Shown here: piece after piece, positions 27,597 to 36,958 of the stretch | Layout: each line of letters opens with the position of its first letter | Numbering within the stretch: the stretch's first letter is position 1 | Source of the DNA: Methanosarcina sp. KYL-1 | GTDB lineage: Archaea > Halobacteriota > Methanosarcinia > Methanosarcinales > Methanosarcinaceae | DNA length: 62,307 bases | Reading direction: 5' to 3' | NCBI RefSeq assembly: GCF_024372725.1 | Contig: NZ_VOUA01000023.1 | Span: 1 to 62,307 of the forward strand | The notes under the pieces: model-generated | Told to the model about the DNA's origin: nothing | The model's input: the letters and a program-made list of their open reading frames with translations, nothing else | Database searches by the model: none | Position numbers and translations under genes: made by a program

Positions 27597-27818
27597 ATGA
27601 ACAGCAACACAGCAGTGAAAAATCTTGGCATCGGACTGGCAGTCACAGGTTTCATCTTGCTGGTGGGATATGCCCTTTATGATTTTTTTACCATAGAGTC
27701 CAGCCTGGTACTTAAAATGTCCATCGGGGCAATTGTAGCAGGTATAGTACTGGCTTTATTGGCCCTGATAAAGGAAAAAATGGGTGCTGAGGATAAGGAG
27801 ATTGAAAGGAGATACTAG
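27597..27818 (+). CDS. Small membrane protein (two TM segments)
   Basis: 73 residues from ATG 27597, after a GAGAGGTG ribosome site. Two hydrophobic segments (NLGIGLAVTGFILLVGYALY and MSIGAIVAGIVLALLALI) and a charged tail. It ends 8 bases before the UPF0145 gene, so the two are an operon. No known family recognised. Confidence 0.7.
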   Translation: MNSNTAVKNLGIGLAVTGFILLVGYALYDFFTIESSLVLKMSIGAIVAGIVLALLALIKEKMGAEDKEIERRY

Positions 27819-27826
27819 GTGAGAAC

Positions 27827-28150
27827 ATGATAATCGCAACCACAGATACAATAGCAGGAAAGGAGATCACACGTACCCTTGGAATGGCCCGCGGCAGTAC
27901 TATTCAGGCCAAGCATATCGGCAAGGACATCATGTCAGGGCTGCGCAGCGTCGTAGGGGGCGAACTGACAGAATACTCAGAGATGCTTGAAGAGGCAAGG
28001 GAGAAGGCGATCAACCGCATGGTGGAGGATGCCGAAAAGATGGGGGCTGATGCCGTGGTAAATGTCAGGTTCATGACCTCCATGGTTATGGCAGGGGCAG
28101 CCGAGATACTTGCATACGGAACAGCTGTAAAGATAAGGGATAAGGAATAA
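27827..28150 (+). CDS. UPF0145 (YbjQ-like) protein
   Basis: 107 residues. The opening MIIATTDTIAGKEITRTLGM and AEKMGADAVVNVRFMTS match the YbjQ/UPF0145 family, a pentameric small protein sometimes called heavy-metal-binding, though its role is not established. Part of an operon with the small membrane protein upstream. Confidence 0.9.
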   Translation: MIIATTDTIAGKEITRTLGMARGSTIQAKHIGKDIMSGLRSVVGGELTEYSEMLEEAREKAINRMVEDAEKMGADAVVNVRFMTSMVMAGAAEILAYGTAVKIRDKE

Positions 28151-28676
28151 TCATTGTTCATCAGGTAATAAAGAAGTTTTCACTGCGCAGCTAAGTCTTC
28201 ACAGCGCAGCTAACGCTGTCTCAACTTATTCATCCCATTCAATTCACACAGTCCTTTAGCGGCGGCTTTTAAGACTGTTGTTGAGTATCTTTTGGAGTGA
28301 ACTTTTCAGACCGGAACTTACTTTCCACTCATCTTTTTACCATTTATTTCGGGAAAGCCGGACTTGCGGCCGGGAGAGTAACGGGTCGATAAGGCTATTC
28401 CAGTAAGTTCGGCCTTAGTTCAGGAATCCTTCAATTCAATGGCTGCTAACCCTCTGTCAGGAAACCGCAGGATCGTTTACGAAGACCTGGTTCAGGATCT
28501 CGATTACCATTAACGCGTCAGAAATATTGTAAGAATTAAGGAGGAAAAGGAGAAAAAATTGTAAGAAATAAGGAGAAAAATCGTTTTTTACAGGGTTCTG
28601 CTTCCTGAGAAGCATGAACCCTGCTCTTTTTTCCCGGTGGAAAAAAGAAAAAAGGTTGTTTGAAGTCTTTACGATA
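28151..28676. other. Intergenic region holding the second structured repeat
   Basis: 526 bases, no supported gene. A duplicated CGCAGCTAA motif at 28182-28211 and the 105-bp structured repeat at 28325-28431 are the only notable elements. Confidence 0.5.
28325..28431 (+). repeat. About 105-bp structured direct repeat, copy 2
   Basis: Related to 26279-26382 over its whole length: CCACTCAT..., GGGAAAGCCGGACTTGCGGCCGG, GATAAGGCTAT and TTAGTTCAGGAAT. Confidence 0.7.
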
Positions 28677-30197
28677 TCATCCAATGTGGATGTAAGCGTT
28701 CACAAGTTTCCTGATTTCTTCGTTCTTGCCGTAGAGTCTCTCACTGAGCTGGTTGTCGTTAAGGCCTTCAAGATATTTTACGGAGTCGTTAATCATACCT
28801 TCAGTAAAGACATCGTACTGCATGAAAACATCCTTCAGGTTCTTCAGGGCCTGAGCAGACTCGTAGCAGGAAGCAGGCAGGTGTTCAAGCTGGGCAAGCC
28901 TGTCCTTGTGCTCTTCCTTGAAAATGTTGACACCGATGTAGAGGTTCTTTGCAACCTCAAGAGCGTTGTCCATTTCAAACCCGTGGCGGATACCTACAGC
29001 AAAGGCTGCAAGGAGGAGGTAAAGATCAGCCGAGGGATCTGCAGCGCGGAATTCGAAGGTAGATTTGTAGCTGTGGCTCTTGAACTCATCGTCGTAATTT
29101 GGATTGGCGGTGGCTATCATCCTGCTGGATTCTTCAGCGAACCAGCCAAGGGGAACACGGACAAGGGCAGAGCGGTTCCTGTCTCCCCAGCAAATATTTG
29201 TAGGAGCTTCCTGGTGGGGGACAAGGCGCAGGTAGGATGTGGGGATCCTGTTTCCAAAAGCAGTGATTCCTGATGCAATGTCAAGAAGACCAGCCATTGC
29301 ACACTTTGCAGTGTCACTAACATCGCCGTTCTCGACCATAACGCTCTTTCCGTCCTTCAGGAGCTTCATATGGACGTGCAGCCCGCTTCCGGCTTTTCCG
29401 ACAGTGATCTTCGGGGCAAAGCTGACAATTACACCGTACTGGTCTGCAAGCATCCTGAGCATCCATTTTGCAACAAGCAGACTTTCGACACTACTCTCAG
29501 GTGAGTCAGTCTCGAATTCGATTTCGTTTTGCTCGTAGTAGTACTCATCGTCAGTGAAGTTCCCGACTTCAGAGTGCCCGTATTTGATTTTTCCGCCAGC
29601 TTCGGAAACGTACATCATTGCTTCCTTCCTGAGCTGATCGAATTTGGTAAAGGGATTGGACTCGTGGTATCCTCTCTGGTCAACGGCCGGGAAATTCATG
29701 TTGACTTCATCTTTGTTGGCGATGATGTAGTATTCGAGTTCGCCCATTGCCTGGAGCTCGTAGCCTGTCTTCTCGGTAAGAGTCTGGAGAGCCTTCTTCA
29801 TGACGGTTTCAGACGCGCTTTTGAGGGGGGTTCCGTCCTTGTCGAAGTAGGAACAGAGGATATCCAGAGTGGGGATTTCTTCAAAAGGATTTACGAAGGC
29901 GGTCCTGTATTTAGGGAGGACGTAGAGGTCACTTGAATCTGCCTCAATGTACGTAAAAAGGCTTGATCCATCTACTCTCTCACCGGCGGAAAGTAAATTG
30001 TCAAGGTGCTCTTCATCTCTGATCACGAAGGTGAGGGCTTTAAGTCTTCCATCCCCGCCAACATAGCGGAAGTTGAGCATCTTAATGCCGTTTTCCTTAA
30101 TGAATTTTATAATGTCTTCTTTGGTGAATTCGCTTGCTGGTTTGTTGAGGTACTGTACCAGTTTGTTCGGATTAAGTTCTATTGATGATGTTTTCAT
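28677..30197 (-). CDS. Glutamine synthetase family protein, divergent
   Basis: 506 residues from ATG 30197; longer than typical archaeal GlnA (about 445). The GS core is present: DGSSLF, the metal-binding ELEYYI and NEIEFETDSPE regions, the ATP-site segment GSGLHVHMKL and the substrate-loop NRSALVRVP. It lacks the usual DGSSI-R-GF continuation and the adenylylation Tyr loop, so it is best called GS-like. It would join ammonia (or another amine) to glutamate with ATP. A GAATA-N6-TATTC palindrome lies at 30234-30249 upstream, possibly a nitrogen-control operator. Confidence 0.85.
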   Translation of the reverse strand: MKTSSIELNPNKLVQYLNKPASEFTKEDIIKFIKENGIKMLNFRYVGGDGRLKALTFVIRDEEHLDNLLSAGERVDGSSLFTYIEADSSDLYVLPKYRTAFVNPFEEIPTLDILCSYFDKDGTPLKSASETVMKKALQTLTEKTGYELQAMGELEYYIIANKDEVNMNFPAVDQRGYHESNPFTKFDQLRKEAMMYVSEAGGKIKYGHSEVGNFTDDEYYYEQNEIEFETDSPESSVESLLVAKWMLRMLADQYGVIVSFAPKITVGKAGSGLHVHMKLLKDGKSVMVENGDVSDTAKCAMAGLLDIASGITAFGNRIPTSYLRLVPHQEAPTNICWGDRNRSALVRVPLGWFAEESSRMIATANPNYDDEFKSHSYKSTFEFRAADPSADLYLLLAAFAVGIRHGFEMDNALEVAKNLYIGVNIFKEEHKDRLAQLEHLPASCYESAQALKNLKDVFMQYDVFTEGMINDSVKYLEGLNDNQLSERLYGKNEEIRKLVNAYIHIG

Positions 30198-30233
30198 AAT
30201 TATCCCTTCTTTTGATTGAAACACGTCCGATTA

Positions 30234-30249
30234 GAATATTCGAGTATTC
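30234..30249. promoter_or_regulatory. Palindrome upstream of GS-like gene
   Basis: GAATA-TTCGAG-TATTC, 37 bases before the start codon. The layout (5 bp, 6-base gap, 5 bp) is like the NrpR nitrogen-repressor site of methanogens (GGTA-N6-TACC type), but the bases differ, so NrpR control is only a guess. Confidence 0.35.
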
Positions 30250-30462
30250 AAAGCCTCATTTCAATACCGAATATTTTTCAGGCTCGCTTGTTCCCACATC
30301 AATCATAATTTTGTGAATTCTTGCCTGATAGGAAGAAGATAACTTACTGCTGTCTATATAAACGTTTCCTTTGGAAGCTCTTTGTAAAAAAGTGGAAATT
30401 AAAAGAAAAGAATCAGGAGGCGGCTTTTTCTAACACTTGAAACAGATACCTCAGGAGGGCCT

Positions 30463-30482
30463 GCCCAATAGATATATTGGGC
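30463..30482. promoter_or_regulatory. Perfect 8-bp inverted repeat upstream of FprA
   Basis: GCCCAATA-GATA-TATTGGGC, about 120 bases before the start codon. Could be an operator or a transcript hairpin; no evidence to choose between these. Confidence 0.4.
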
Positions 30483-30531
30483 GAGTACCATACAGTAATT
30501 AAATAAATATACTTGTCGAATGGACAGGCAG

Positions 30532-30550
30532 CAGCCTGATTTTCAGGCTG
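30532..30550 (+). other. Hairpin in the FprA leader
   Basis: AGCCTGA and TCAGGCT pair around a 3-5 base loop, 50 bases before the ATG. It probably lies in the 5' untranslated region of the transcript. Confidence 0.4.
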
Positions 30551-30598
30551 GCATTTCTTGCCGTTTCCTGCCGACTCGAGAGAGAGGGGAAAGAAAAG

Positions 30599-31780
30599 AT
30601 GGAGAGCTATAACGTTCCCGAAATTGCCGGAAATGTTTTCTGGGTCGGGGCAAAGGACTGGAACCGCCGGCTGTTTGATGCGCTGATCCCGCTGCCCGAG
30701 GGTACGAGCTATAACGCTTACCTCGTGAAGGGAGAGGAAAAAACAGCCCTTATCGATACCGTGAACCCGGGGTTTGAAAAAGAATTCGAAACTAAAATTA
30801 ACACGGTCTCCGGCCTGGAAAAACTGGACTACCTAATCATGAACCACGCCGAGCCCGACCATTCGAGTGCAATCCGTTACATCCTGGAAAAAGCCCCAAA
30901 TGCCGTGCTTGTCACAACGGAAAGAGGCGTAAAGATGGCCAGGATCTATCACGACATTCCGGAAGAAAGGATCCGGACCGTTGCCGAGGGAGACAGCCTC
31001 GACCTGGGGGGAAAGACCCTCCGCTTCATGGAAGCCCCCTGGCTCCACTGGCCCGAGACCATGTTCACCTATCTGCCGGAGGACAAAATCCTTTTCCCGT
31101 GCGACTTTTTCGGAGCCCACACCGCCCAGGGGACCTTTGACGAAGAGATCGAAGACCTTATCCCCCTGGCCAAACGCTACTTCGGGGAGATCATGATGCC
31201 TTTCCGGAAAATGGGGGCAAAGGCCCTTGATAAACTCAAGGACCTTGAAATCGAGATGATCGCCCCGAGCCACGGCCCGATCTACAAAAACCCAAAGCGG
31301 ATCATGGACGCCTATGCGAAATGGACGGCTGGGGAAACCGAAAACAAAGCCCTCGTAGTCTATGTAAGCATGTGGGGCTCCACAGGCGAGCTGGTCCGGA
31401 CTATGGTCGAAACCCTGCTAAAAGAAGGAATCGAGGTCCGCCTGTATGACCTTGCAGTTTCCGACATAGGAAACGTTGCCCAGGAACTCGTGGACTCCCG
31501 GGCCGTCGTGCTCGGGACACCCACTGTCCTTGCAGGCATGCACCCGCTCGCCCTTCACGGCGCTTCCCTGATAAAAGCACTCAAGCCCCCCGCAAAGTAC
31601 GGGGTCCTGCTCGGCTCCTACGGCTGGGGAGGAGGGGCAGTAAAACAGGCAGGAGAAATCCTGGCCCCCCTGAACCTTGAAGTTGTGGGAACGGTCCAGG
31701 TAAAAGGCAGGGCCGGGGCAGAAGACCTGAAAAAAGTAGAGGAAATCGGACGCGAGCTCGCTCAAAAAATGAAAGGGTGA
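30599..31780 (+). CDS. fprA: A-type flavoprotein (F420H2 oxidase / FprA type)
   Basis: 393 residues. The metallo-beta-lactamase-like di-iron domain (1-245) has the ligand set H83-x-E85-x-D87-H88 (NHAEPDHSS) and further ligands in HWPETMFTY and APSHGPIY. The flavodoxin domain (250-393) has VYVSMWGSTGELVR for FMN. In methanogens this enzyme reduces O2 to water with F420H2, protecting against oxygen. It has no rubredoxin or other fused domain. Its own promoter region contains two inverted repeats. Confidence 0.93.
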   Translation: MESYNVPEIAGNVFWVGAKDWNRRLFDALIPLPEGTSYNAYLVKGEEKTALIDTVNPGFEKEFETKINTVSGLEKLDYLIMNHAEPDHSSAIRYILEKAPNAVLVTTERGVKMARIYHDIPEERIRTVAEGDSLDLGGKTLRFMEAPWLHWPETMFTYLPEDKILFPCDFFGAHTAQGTFDEEIEDLIPLAKRYFGEIMMPFRKMGAKALDKLKDLEIEMIAPSHGPIYKNPKRIMDAYAKWTAGETENKALVVYVSMWGSTGELVRTMVETLLKEGIEVRLYDLAVSDIGNVAQELVDSRAVVLGTPTVLAGMHPLALHGASLIKALKPPAKYGVLLGSYGWGGGAVKQAGEILAPLNLEVVGTVQVKGRAGAEDLKKVEEIGRELAQKMKG

Positions 31781-31880
31781 ACTGGAGGCCGGATGGCCTG
31801 AAATTTCCGGGTTCAGGCAATTTAGGAATTCAGGCCATTTCCGCGTTCAGGCCATTTCCGCGTTCAGACCATTTCCAGGT

Positions 31881-32774
31881 TCAGGCCTTACTTAACATTT
31901 GCAGCAGGAGCCGGGCATATCCGTAAATAGGGACTCCGATCAACGCTCCCCAGAAAGGCATGAGAACTTCTATTCCCCACCACCCTTCAAGCCCTGCAAG
32001 CAGTAGTGCACCTGCCAGGGAGCTGAGCTGGGCTGCCTGAACCCTTATCGGAGTTAAGGGGCTCCCGGAAAGGTCTCCTTTTGTCCTGATTTTCCGGGAA
32101 AAAAAGATATGAGGCAGGAAAAGAAAGGATGCTGCAAGCACTAACATTCCTGCATCCCCGAAAATGACTTCTTTTCCTCCGGCTACTTCTACTGTTCCGG
32201 CTGCTCCGGCTCCAGAGAGTGCAAATAGGGAAATGAGAAATGCAGCTCCTGAAAAAACCCTGTGGTTGCGGTTTGGTCCGGGGAGGAAACCGTCCAGGAA
32301 AAAGGCCAGTGCAGCAATCAGGCCGAAGATCCAGCTTTCCTGCAGGGAAAGCCAGCCTGAGAGCAGCAGCACCCCCACGGAATCGGAAAGTTTTGCGGGA
32401 AGGCCTGTGCTCCTGTTTATGATGCGGATTGAAAGAAGAAACAGGAACAGGGCGAGCAGCCCGGGAGAAGGAAGAAACGGAGAAGGGAAAAAAGGAGAAA
32501 GGAAATACAGGAAAAACAGACAGGCCATAAAGGCTGCAGCAAAAGCCGAGAGCTCATTATCAGGATCAATTTCCCTTGCGAGTGCCCAGGCAAAAAAGAC
32601 AGAAAAACCTGCCCTGAAACCTGAAACAAGTGCCACAGAGACCGGTTTTCCGGAAAAAAGTTGAAAATATGCAATCCCAAAAAGGAAAAGGAGGCTGATT
32701 ACCGCAATGGCCCTGTTTGTGGGATAGGACAGGTCAATGGAGCGGGTGATGGAACTCAACCTGTTAATTTGCAT
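31881..32774 (-). CDS. Polytopic membrane protein, unknown
   Basis: 297 residues, almost entirely hydrophobic with about eight membrane segments. There are no charged catalytic motifs and no recognisable family. A convergent arrangement with the flavoprotein gene leaves just 100 bases, which carry repeated TTCAGGCCATTTCCGCG. Function unknown. Confidence 0.75.
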   Translation of the reverse strand: MQINRLSSITRSIDLSYPTNRAIAVISLLFLFGIAYFQLFSGKPVSVALVSGFRAGFSVFFAWALAREIDPDNELSAFAAAFMACLFFLYFLSPFFPSPFLPSPGLLALFLFLLSIRIINRSTGLPAKLSDSVGVLLLSGWLSLQESWIFGLIAALAFFLDGFLPGPNRNHRVFSGAAFLISLFALSGAGAAGTVEVAGGKEVIFGDAGMLVLAASFLFLPHIFFSRKIRTKGDLSGSPLTPIRVQAAQLSSLAGALLLAGLEGWWGIEVLMPFWGALIGVPIYGYARLLLQMLSKA

Positions 32775-33097
32775 ACAGTGTGTTAGCAGCTTAAAGAGTA
32801 TAGGTCTTCCGTATTCAATCTTCTTTCGACCTCCATTTAAGAAGGAAACTGAACGCCTGGAAGCAAAATTTTCAGAAACATTGTTTCTCCGGGTATATAA
32901 TTATCTCCGGGTATATAATTACTTGAATTTCAAATGTAATTCCTGGAAAAATATTGCTCCGGGAGGGCTCAGGAGAGGCTCAGGGAAGAGGCAGGGAAAA
33001 GGCGGGGAAGGCTCCGAAAAGCCTGCTGAAAGCCTGCGAGAGGGGGAAGGCGGTAAAGGTTACCTGGGGTTTGCTTTATTATGGAGAGGGGTTTGCT

Positions 33098-34378
33098 GTG
33101 GAAGGGGAGTCGACACTAAAGCGGGAGCTGAGCCTGCCGGAAGTCACGCTAACCGGGATAGGCAGCATTCTTGGGGCAGGGATTTACGTGCTTGTGGGAA
33201 AAGCTGCGGGGCTTGCAGGCAACCTTGTATGGTTCTCCTTTCTGTTTGCAGGGGTGACTGCTGCACTTTCTGCCCTCAGCTACATGGAACTTTCTTCCAT
33301 GTACCCCCGGGCCGGGGCAGAGTATGAATTTGTCAGGAGGGCTTTTGGGGAAAGGACAGGGCTCCTTGTGGGGCTACTGATTATCTACGTGGTGGTTATC
33401 ACCAGTTCTGCGGTTGCCCTGGGTTTCGGTGGCTACTTCAGTACCCTTTTCGGGGCAGGAATCTTAAGCGGGGCAATCGGCTTAATCCTTGCCCTGGGCC
33501 TTATAATGCTTTACGGGATAAGGGAGTCGGCGAGGCTTGCGATTCTTATCACGCTGATAGAGTTTTCAGGGCTTCTGCTTATTATCTGGGTGGGGCTTCC
33601 TTATCTGGGCTCGGTCGATTACTTTGAGGCTACGAGCCCAGCAGGGGTTTTTGAAGCTTCGGCCCTGATCTTTTTCGCATTTCTAGGCTTTGAAGACATT
33701 GTCCGGCTCTCCCAGGAAACAAAAGACGCCGAAAAGACCACGCCTATGGCCCTGCTCCTTGCAATCTTTTCTACGGTTCTCATTTATGTCTGCGTGGCAG
33801 TAGCAGCAGTAAGCGTGCTTGACTTTCGGGCCCTGGGGACTTCAGGTGCCCCACTTGCCGATATTGCGGCTGTGGCCCTAGGAGCTGACGCTTTTGCCCT
33901 TCTTTCCTGGATCGCCCTTTTTTCCACGGTAAACACCGTACTTGTCGTGATGCTGGGAGGCTCAAGAATCATCTACGGCATAGCGGACTCGGGTTCGCTC
34001 CCAAAAATCCTGGCCAGGGTCCACCCGCGGTTCGGAACCCCCTGGGCCGCAATTTCCTTCATAGTGGTCCTTGCTGTCGCCTTTGTTTTCCTGAGGGACA
34101 TTGCAACCGTAGCAAACATTTCAAATTTCATGATCTTCATTGTCTTTTTCATGGTCAACCTCTCCCTGATAAAGCTCCGCTATACAGAACCCGAGAAAAA
34201 GCGCCCCTTCAGGGTCCCCCTAAACATCGGCCGTTTTCCCCTGCCTCCGGCCATAGGCGCCCTTTCAACAGTATTTTTATTCCTCCAGCTGAGTGCCGAA
34301 GTTATGGCTTATGGTTTTACCCTGGCAGGCATTGGCATCCTGGCGGTGTTTCTTAAAACAAGAGGAAGAAAGGAGTGA
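33098..34378 (+). CDS. APC-family amino acid permease
   Basis: About 426 residues from GTG 33098, chosen because the first membrane helix (ELSLPEVTLTGIGSILGAGI) begins soon after and the longer frame upstream is charged and without homology. The G-S-I-L-G-A-G-I-Y motif in helix 1 is the substrate/ion site of APC transporters, and 12 helices fit the size. It would bring amino acids or amines in by proton or sodium coupling. The neighbouring ornithine-decarboxylase-like gene makes an amine-related role possible but unproven. Confidence 0.9.
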   Translation: MEGESTLKRELSLPEVTLTGIGSILGAGIYVLVGKAAGLAGNLVWFSFLFAGVTAALSALSYMELSSMYPRAGAEYEFVRRAFGERTGLLVGLLIIYVVVITSSAVALGFGGYFSTLFGAGILSGAIGLILALGLIMLYGIRESARLAILITLIEFSGLLLIIWVGLPYLGSVDYFEATSPAGVFEASALIFFAFLGFEDIVRLSQETKDAEKTTPMALLLAIFSTVLIYVCVAVAAVSVLDFRALGTSGAPLADIAAVALGADAFALLSWIALFSTVNTVLVVMLGGSRIIYGIADSGSLPKILARVHPRFGTPWAAISFIVVLAVAFVFLRDIATVANISNFMIFIVFFMVNLSLIKLRYTEPEKKRPFRVPLNIGRFPLPPAIGALSTVFLFLQLSAEVMAYGFTLAGIGILAVFLKTRGRKE

Positions 34379-34719
34379 ACCAGAAAGGGAAAGAGAGGAG
34401 TGAAGCAGGACGTAAAAAGAGAACTGACCACCCAGGAAAACTAAAAAAACCGGAAAAAGCTTGAAACTTCGTTAGAATGAAAATAAAGGTTAATTCAGCT
34501 TTTTTTTTGAATATAACGATTTTAATTGAATATTATGAGGTTTTAAACCTTTTTAAATCCTTATATTCTTCAAGAATTAGTTTTATATACTTAAAACACT
34601 ATTTGGACCACTTTATCTACGGATTTTTCAAATAATCAATCCAAAACTCTTAAAAATCGATTTAAAGCGATTAAGTACTAAAAATTAAGAATCAGTTTAA
34701 GACCGAATAAGGAGTAGAT
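34379..34719. other. AT-rich leader/promoter of the decarboxylase gene
   Basis: 340 bases, very AT-rich, without a gene. TTTTATATACTTA at about 34580 is a good archaeal TATA box, which would give a leader of about 110 nt. Confidence 0.45.
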
Positions 34720-35892
34720 ATGAGAAAAGAGGCATATGAGTTTCCACTGGAAGATTTTATCTCCAGTGAAGATTTCAAAAAGATTAAAAAGTTTTCCAAG
34801 GACAAAGAGACTCCGTTCCTTATTGTGAATCTGCAGAAGATTGAGCGAATGTACGATGAAATTATCGAGCATATGCCTTTTGCAAAAATTCACTATGCAG
34901 TAAAAGCAAACCCCATGGATGAGGTCGTTCTTGCCCTTAAAAACAAAGGTTCCAGCTTTGATGTGGCAACAGTCTATGAGCTGGACCAGCTACTCAGGCT
35001 TGGGGTGGAACCTGAGCGGATCAGTTACGGAAATACGATCAAGAAGGAAAAGGACATTGCTTACGCCTATGAGAAGGGCATAAGGCTTTATGTTACGGAC
35101 TCCGAAAGCGACCTTAAGAAGCTTGCAAAAAACGCACCGGGTTCGAGGGTCTTTTTCCGGATTCTCACGGAAAGCGATGGGGCAGACTGGCCGCTTTCCA
35201 GGAAATTTGGGGCTCACCCGGACATAATCTACAAGCTAATCCTGAAAGCCGAATCCCTGGGGCTGGAACCTTACGGGCTTTCCTTCCATGTGGGTTCCCA
35301 GCAGCGTGACATCGGACAGTGGGATAACGCAATTTCCAAGTGCAAATACCTTTTCGAAGCTGCGGGTGAAAAAGGCATCAAGCTGAAGATGATCAACCTG
35401 GGAGGAGGCTTCCCTGCCAAATATCTCTCCCCGGCCCACGACCTTGAGACCTATGCCCACGAAATACGCCGCTTTTTACACGAGGACTTCGGAGAAGAAC
35501 TCCCGGAAATCCTTATAGAACCTGGCCGTTCCCTTGCCGCCGATGCCGGCATAATAGTAAGCGAAGTGGTCATGGTCTCCAAGAAAGCCAGGTTCAACCA
35601 GTACAGGTGGGTCTTCCTTGACATCGGGAAGTTCGGGGGCCTGATCGAAACCCTCGACGAATGCATCAAATACCCCATCTACTGCGAAAAGAAAGGCAAC
35701 GCCGAAGAGGTAATCCTTGCAGGCCCTACCTGTGACAGTATGGACATCCTCTACGAGCACCACAAATACGCCTTCCCCCACACCCTTAGGGAAGGAAACC
35801 GCGTCTACATCTTTACAACAGGCGCCTACACCCAGAGCTACAGTTCCGTAAACTTCAACGGCTTCCCGCCGCTGAAGGCGTATGTGATTTAA
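34720..35892 (+). CDS. Ornithine/lysine decarboxylase-like PLP enzyme (fold type III)
   Basis: 390 residues. The PLP lysine is K62 (HYAVKANPMDEV), with the eukaryotic-ODC-type glycine loop NLGGGFPAKY, EPGRSLAADAG, and the second-subunit active-site Cys338 in GPTCDSMDIL. This set matches ODC/DAPDC-type enzymes, and GPTCDS favours ornithine decarboxylase over diaminopimelate decarboxylase. It would make putrescine for polyamines. Transcribed into the four-copy RNA region downstream. Confidence 0.9.
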   Translation: MRKEAYEFPLEDFISSEDFKKIKKFSKDKETPFLIVNLQKIERMYDEIIEHMPFAKIHYAVKANPMDEVVLALKNKGSSFDVATVYELDQLLRLGVEPERISYGNTIKKEKDIAYAYEKGIRLYVTDSESDLKKLAKNAPGSRVFFRILTESDGADWPLSRKFGAHPDIIYKLILKAESLGLEPYGLSFHVGSQQRDIGQWDNAISKCKYLFEAAGEKGIKLKMINLGGGFPAKYLSPAHDLETYAHEIRRFLHEDFGEELPEILIEPGRSLAADAGIIVSEVVMVSKKARFNQYRWVFLDIGKFGGLIETLDECIKYPIYCEKKGNAEEVILAGPTCDSMDILYEHHKYAFPHTLREGNRVYIFTTGAYTQSYSSVNFNGFPPLKAYVI

Positions 35893-36234
35893 AGTACGTG
35901 ATTTAAAGGGCCTGTGCGCCCTATTCTATTTTTTATTTTTCTACTGCTTCCTTTGTCCCGATTCTTTTGTACCCGGTTCACATGCACTTTTCCCGCAAGT
36001 ATAGCAACGAATTGAAGGCAAAAAAAGGACATGCTGCATAAATTACATGCATTGAAGCCTGCAAGCTGGAAAAAATGGCAAAAAGACCCAATATAAAAAA
36101 GGCAAATATCTTATGTAAATTTTGTAATTAATTTTGTAATTAAGGTGGATACTTTATATTTGTTGAAAATTTCACTGCTGTGAAAAAATACAATGGGGTC
36201 AAAATTTTAGATAACATCAAATATTTTACATCGG

Positions 36235-36246
36235 TTATGATATATA
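36235..36246 (+). promoter_or_regulatory. TATA box, small RNA copy 1
   Basis: TTATGATATATA with the upstream TCGG, centred about 25 nt before GTAG of the RNA. The same block is conserved in copies 2-4. Confidence 0.75.
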
Positions 36247-36267
36247 GCTCTGTGATTATAAAAATAA

Positions 36268-36352
36268 GTAGATTGAGAGTTAAAGGGTTTCCTCTCGATC
36301 ACCTGGGTTGGATCATCGATAGGGGCCTTTGACGGGAACCTGGCCCCTGTCA
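36268..36352 (+). ncRNA. Two-hairpin small RNA, copy 1
   Basis: Begins GTAGATTGAGAG. Stem 1: GATTGAGAG (36271-36279) with CTCTCGATC (36292-36300), loop TTAAAGGGTTTC. Linker GGGTTGGATCATC. Stem 2: GATAGGGGCC (36318-36327) with GGCCCCTGTC (36342-36351), loop containing ACGGGAAC. The three sister copies keep both stems with compensating changes and keep both loops. Predicted length about 85 nt. No ORF. Function unknown; probably a trans-acting RNA or protein-binding RNA. Confidence 0.8.
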
Positions 36353-36836
36353 CACACTTCTAAAATATACACTTAAAATACTTTTTGTATATTGCGCCTG
36401 GTTTTTGAAATGTCCTTCATGATAAATAAAGCTTATGAATGGTCATACTATTTATTCCAGGTTTAATTGTCCATCCGGCATGTTCTTTCTCCCTGGCATT
36501 TCTTCTTTTTCCTAACAGTTTTTACGCTTTTTGGACACCTGAGAGTTTCCAATTCTGTGATACTGCAGGTCCTCATAGACTGTTATTTTGCTCTGCATTA
36601 TCCGCAAGCATCCGCAAAAGTAAGGACAATAGACAAAGAAAAGGAGAGGTAAGAATGACTGGTAAGAATGACTGGTAAAAATGAACGACAAGAAAGAACG
36701 ACAAGAAAGAACGATAAAAGGGTATCCGTATTTTATATAAAATGCCGAGAAAATATATAAAGCCGTAAAAAGTTTCAACAACGGAAAAATAAGTAACGTG
36801 GTTGAAGATTAAAACAACAAATTACTTTTTACATCG

Positions 36837-36848
36837 ATTATGATATAT
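36837..36848 (+). promoter_or_regulatory. TATA box, small RNA copy 2
   Basis: ATTATGATATAT preceded by TACATCG, about 29 nt before the predicted RNA start. Confidence 0.75.
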
Positions 36849-36873
36849 GGGTTTACAACACTATAAAGGAAAT

Positions 36874-36958
36874 GTAGATTGAGAGTTAAAGGGTTTCCTC
36901 TCAATCTCAGGGCTAGATGATTGATAGGAGTCGTTGAACGGGAACTCGGCTCCTATCA
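36874..36958 (+). ncRNA. Two-hairpin small RNA, copy 2
   Basis: Stem 1: GATTGAGAG (36877-36885) with CTCTCAATC (36898-36906). Stem 2: GATAGGAGTC (36923-36932) with GGCTCCTATC (36948-36957); relative to copy 1 the G-to-A change in the left arm is matched by C-to-T in the right arm, i.e. compensatory. The loop ACGGGAAC is conserved. A T-run (CTTTTG) follows within 10 bases. Confidence 0.8.

Larger units (their letters stand above)
30198..30598. other. Divergent promoter region between GS-like and FprA genes
   Basis: 400 bases without a gene. Contains the GAATA-N6-TATTC palindrome (30234-30249), a perfect GCCCAATA-N4-TATTGGGC inverted repeat (30463-30482) and a hairpin (30532-30550). A TAATTAAATAAATATAC stretch just after the inverted repeat is a likely promoter for the flavoprotein gene. 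Confidence 0.5.

Noticed and set aside
36439-36781. Short ORFs on both strands between small RNA copies 1 and 2
   Set aside because: No ribosome sites, rich in F/S/K from AT-rich spacer, and mutually overlapping.
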